From Akkermansia sp. (lineage in GTDB: Bacteria > Verrucomicrobiota > Verrucomicrobiia > Verrucomicrobiales > Akkermansiaceae), in NCBI GenBank assembly GCA_017628435.1, contig JAGBZE010000138.1:1-6254 (forward strand): a DNA stretch of 6,254 bases, given 5' to 3'. The notes under the pieces were generated by a model. That model saw only the letters and a list, made by a program, of their open reading frames with translations. It made no database searches and was not told where the DNA came from. Position 1 is the stretch's first letter. Every line of letters begins with the position of its first letter. The translations under genes were made by a program, and so were the position numbers. Shown one piece after another: positions 5,472 through 6,254 of this stretch.

Positions 5472-5894
5472 TCAGGCCTCCTCAGAGGTGGAACCAGTAG
5501 CAGTGGTGGTGGTGGGAGCCACAGGAGCGGAAAGCTGGGGCAGGTCGATGATTTCGATCAGAGCCATGGGGGCGCTGTCGGTCATGCGCTGGCCGAGCTT
5601 CACGATGCGGGTGTAACCGCCCTGGCGGTCCTTGGTAGCCTCAGCAACCACGCTGAACAGCTTGGCCACAACCTTGGGCTGGGGCAGCGTAGCGAGGGCC
5701 TGACGGCGGGCGTGCAGGGAACCGTTCTTACCGAGGGTGATGAGCTTCTCCACGTAGGGACGCAGGGCCTTGGCCTTGGCCAGAGTGGTGGTGATGCGGC
5801 CATGGCTGATCAGGCTGCAAGCCTGGTTAGCAAGAAGGGCCTTACGGTGGGAAGCGTTACGCTGAAGCTTGGCTTTTTTTACGCCGTGTCTCAT
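5472..5894 (-). CDS. rplQ: 50S ribosomal protein L17
   Basis: A component of the large ribosomal subunit near the peptide exit tunnel. The 140 residues begin MRHGVKKAKLQRNASHRKAL, the family N-terminus. The core has RITTTLAKAKALRPYVEKLITL (33-54) and RQGGYTRIVKLGQRMTDSAPMALIEIIDLP (90-119), matching the L17 signature. The core ends near 119, followed by a 21-residue low-complexity Ala/Pro/Thr tail (SAPVAPTTTTATGSTSEEA at the end), a little longer than common L17 tails. The start codon has no Shine-Dalgarno and is preceded by A-rich sequence (CATTAAACGAAT). It lies 48 nt after rpoA, the universal order at the end of this ribosomal operon, and a rho-independent terminator follows. A run of seven A sits at codons 5-7. 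Confidence 0.98.
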   Translation of the reverse strand: MRHGVKKAKLQRNASHRKALLANQACSLISHGRITTTLAKAKALRPYVEKLITLGKNGSLHARRQALATLPQPKVVAKLFSVVAEATKDRQGGYTRIVKLGQRMTDSAPMALIEIIDLPQLSAPVAPTTTTATGSTSEEA

Positions 5895-5932
5895 ATTCGT
5901 TTAATGTGTGTTAGGTGTTATTTGTTTAATGT
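5895..5932. repeat. 13-bp near-identical direct repeat in the rpoA-rplQ spacer
   Basis: Plus-strand ATTCGTTTAATGT (5895-5907) and ATTTGTTTAATGT (5920-5932) differ at one base and are offset by 25 bp. They fill most of the 48-nt AT-rich spacer. On the transcript they read ACATTAAACAAAT and ACATTAAACGAAT, the second copy ending at the rplQ start codon. Confidence 0.7.
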
Positions 5933-5942
5933 TTTGGAATCT

Positions 5943-6254
5943 TTACTCATCGTCATCGTCGCCGAAAGCGTCGATGTTGTGAGAGATGAGGGCCTGCAGG
6001 TCAGTGGCGCGAATCTCATCGGTGTTCTCACGCATGCGGGAAGCGGGGGCGGGAGCGGCGAGGAGCTTGGCGTCGAACTGCATACCCAGGGACAGGCCGT
6101 GCTGAACGAGCTTGTCCTTGATTTCGTTGAGGGACTTCTTACCGAAGTTGCGGTACTTGAGCATTTCACCTTCCGTCTTCATGGCCAGTTGACCCACGGT
6201 GGTGATGTTGGCGTTGTTCAGGCAGTTGGCAGCACGTACGGAGAGCTCGATTTC
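5943..6254 (-). CDS. rpoA: DNA-directed RNA polymerase alpha subunit, C-terminal part
   Basis: The last 103 residues of the alpha subunit; the 5' part lies beyond the window edge, and the frame is open to base 6254. This is the alpha C-terminal domain, which contacts promoter UP elements and activators. It begins EIELSVRAANCLNNANI, where Arg7 and Asn10 of this fragment match E. coli Arg265 and Asn268. It continues with YRNFGKKSLNEIKDKL, where Gly38, Lys40 and Ser41 match Gly296, Lys298 and Ser299, and GLSLGMQFD. All main UP-element contact residues are kept. After the domain there is a roughly 40-residue tail with an Ala/Pro stretch and an acidic end (HNIDAFGDDDDE), longer than in E. coli. 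rplQ follows 48 nt downstream. Confidence 0.97.
   Translation of the reverse strand, partial: EIELSVRAANCLNNANITTVGQLAMKTEGEMLKYRNFGKKSLNEIKDKLVQHGLSLGMQFDAKLLAAPAPASRMRENTDEIRATDLQALISHNIDAFGDDDDE

Noticed and set aside
1..6254. CRISPR arrays, tRNA or rRNA genes, insertion sequences, prophage genes
   Set aside because: No regularly spaced repeats, cloverleaf-like segments, transposase motifs or terminal inverted repeats were seen.

Overview
The window looks like a compact bacterial chromosome segment with GC-rich coding regions. It holds the 3' end of the universal ribosomal-protein/RNA-polymerase operon (rpoA then rplQ), the translation-initiation gene fmt, and a run of poorly characterised membrane-protein genes between them. 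Shine-Dalgarno motifs are nearly absent, L17 and RpoA carry low-complexity or acidic C-terminal tails, and housekeeping genes sit beside membrane proteins of unknown function. Together these suggest a Verrucomicrobiota-type bacterium, possibly Akkermansia-like. That placement is an impression from protein appearance and was not tested by any search.

Layout, left to right. (1) On the minus strand, fmt (199-1185) is followed 4 nt later by a 63-residue ribbon-helix-helix DNA-binding protein that ends at the window edge. (2) A plus-strand gene (1321-2004) encodes a two-helix membrane protein with an unrecognised soluble domain. It is divergent from fmt and converges tail to tail on a minus-strand cluster. 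(3) That cluster, read from 2930 down to 2017, is a DUF4870-like membrane protein, a tiny membrane-protein frame broken by a run of nine G, and a 125-residue helical protein. Removing one G restores the tiny frame and makes its stop overlap the next start as TGATG. (4) A divergent plus-strand gene (3031-3723) encodes a four-helix protein with a DUF3592-like domain. (5) On the minus strand, a polytopic protein with a Pro/Ala linker and a bacterial PH-like C-terminal domain (4208-5314) is followed by a small, probably secreted protein (3731-4177). (6) rpoA (3' part) and rplQ close the window, with a rho-independent terminator after rplQ.

The most notable signals are regulatory and translational. 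Readable sigma70-type promoters (17-bp spacers) sit so close to start codons that the mRNAs should have no leader (the 4208-5314 gene, and probably fmt) or a leader of about 8-9 nt (the divergent DUF4870/DUF3592 pair). The G9 tract in the small membrane-protein frame is a candidate phase-variation switch, a programmed frameshift site, or a homopolymer sequencing error. The housekeeping genes act in formyl-Met-tRNA synthesis, transcription and the ribosome. The membrane genes between them have no assignable pathway from sequence alone.
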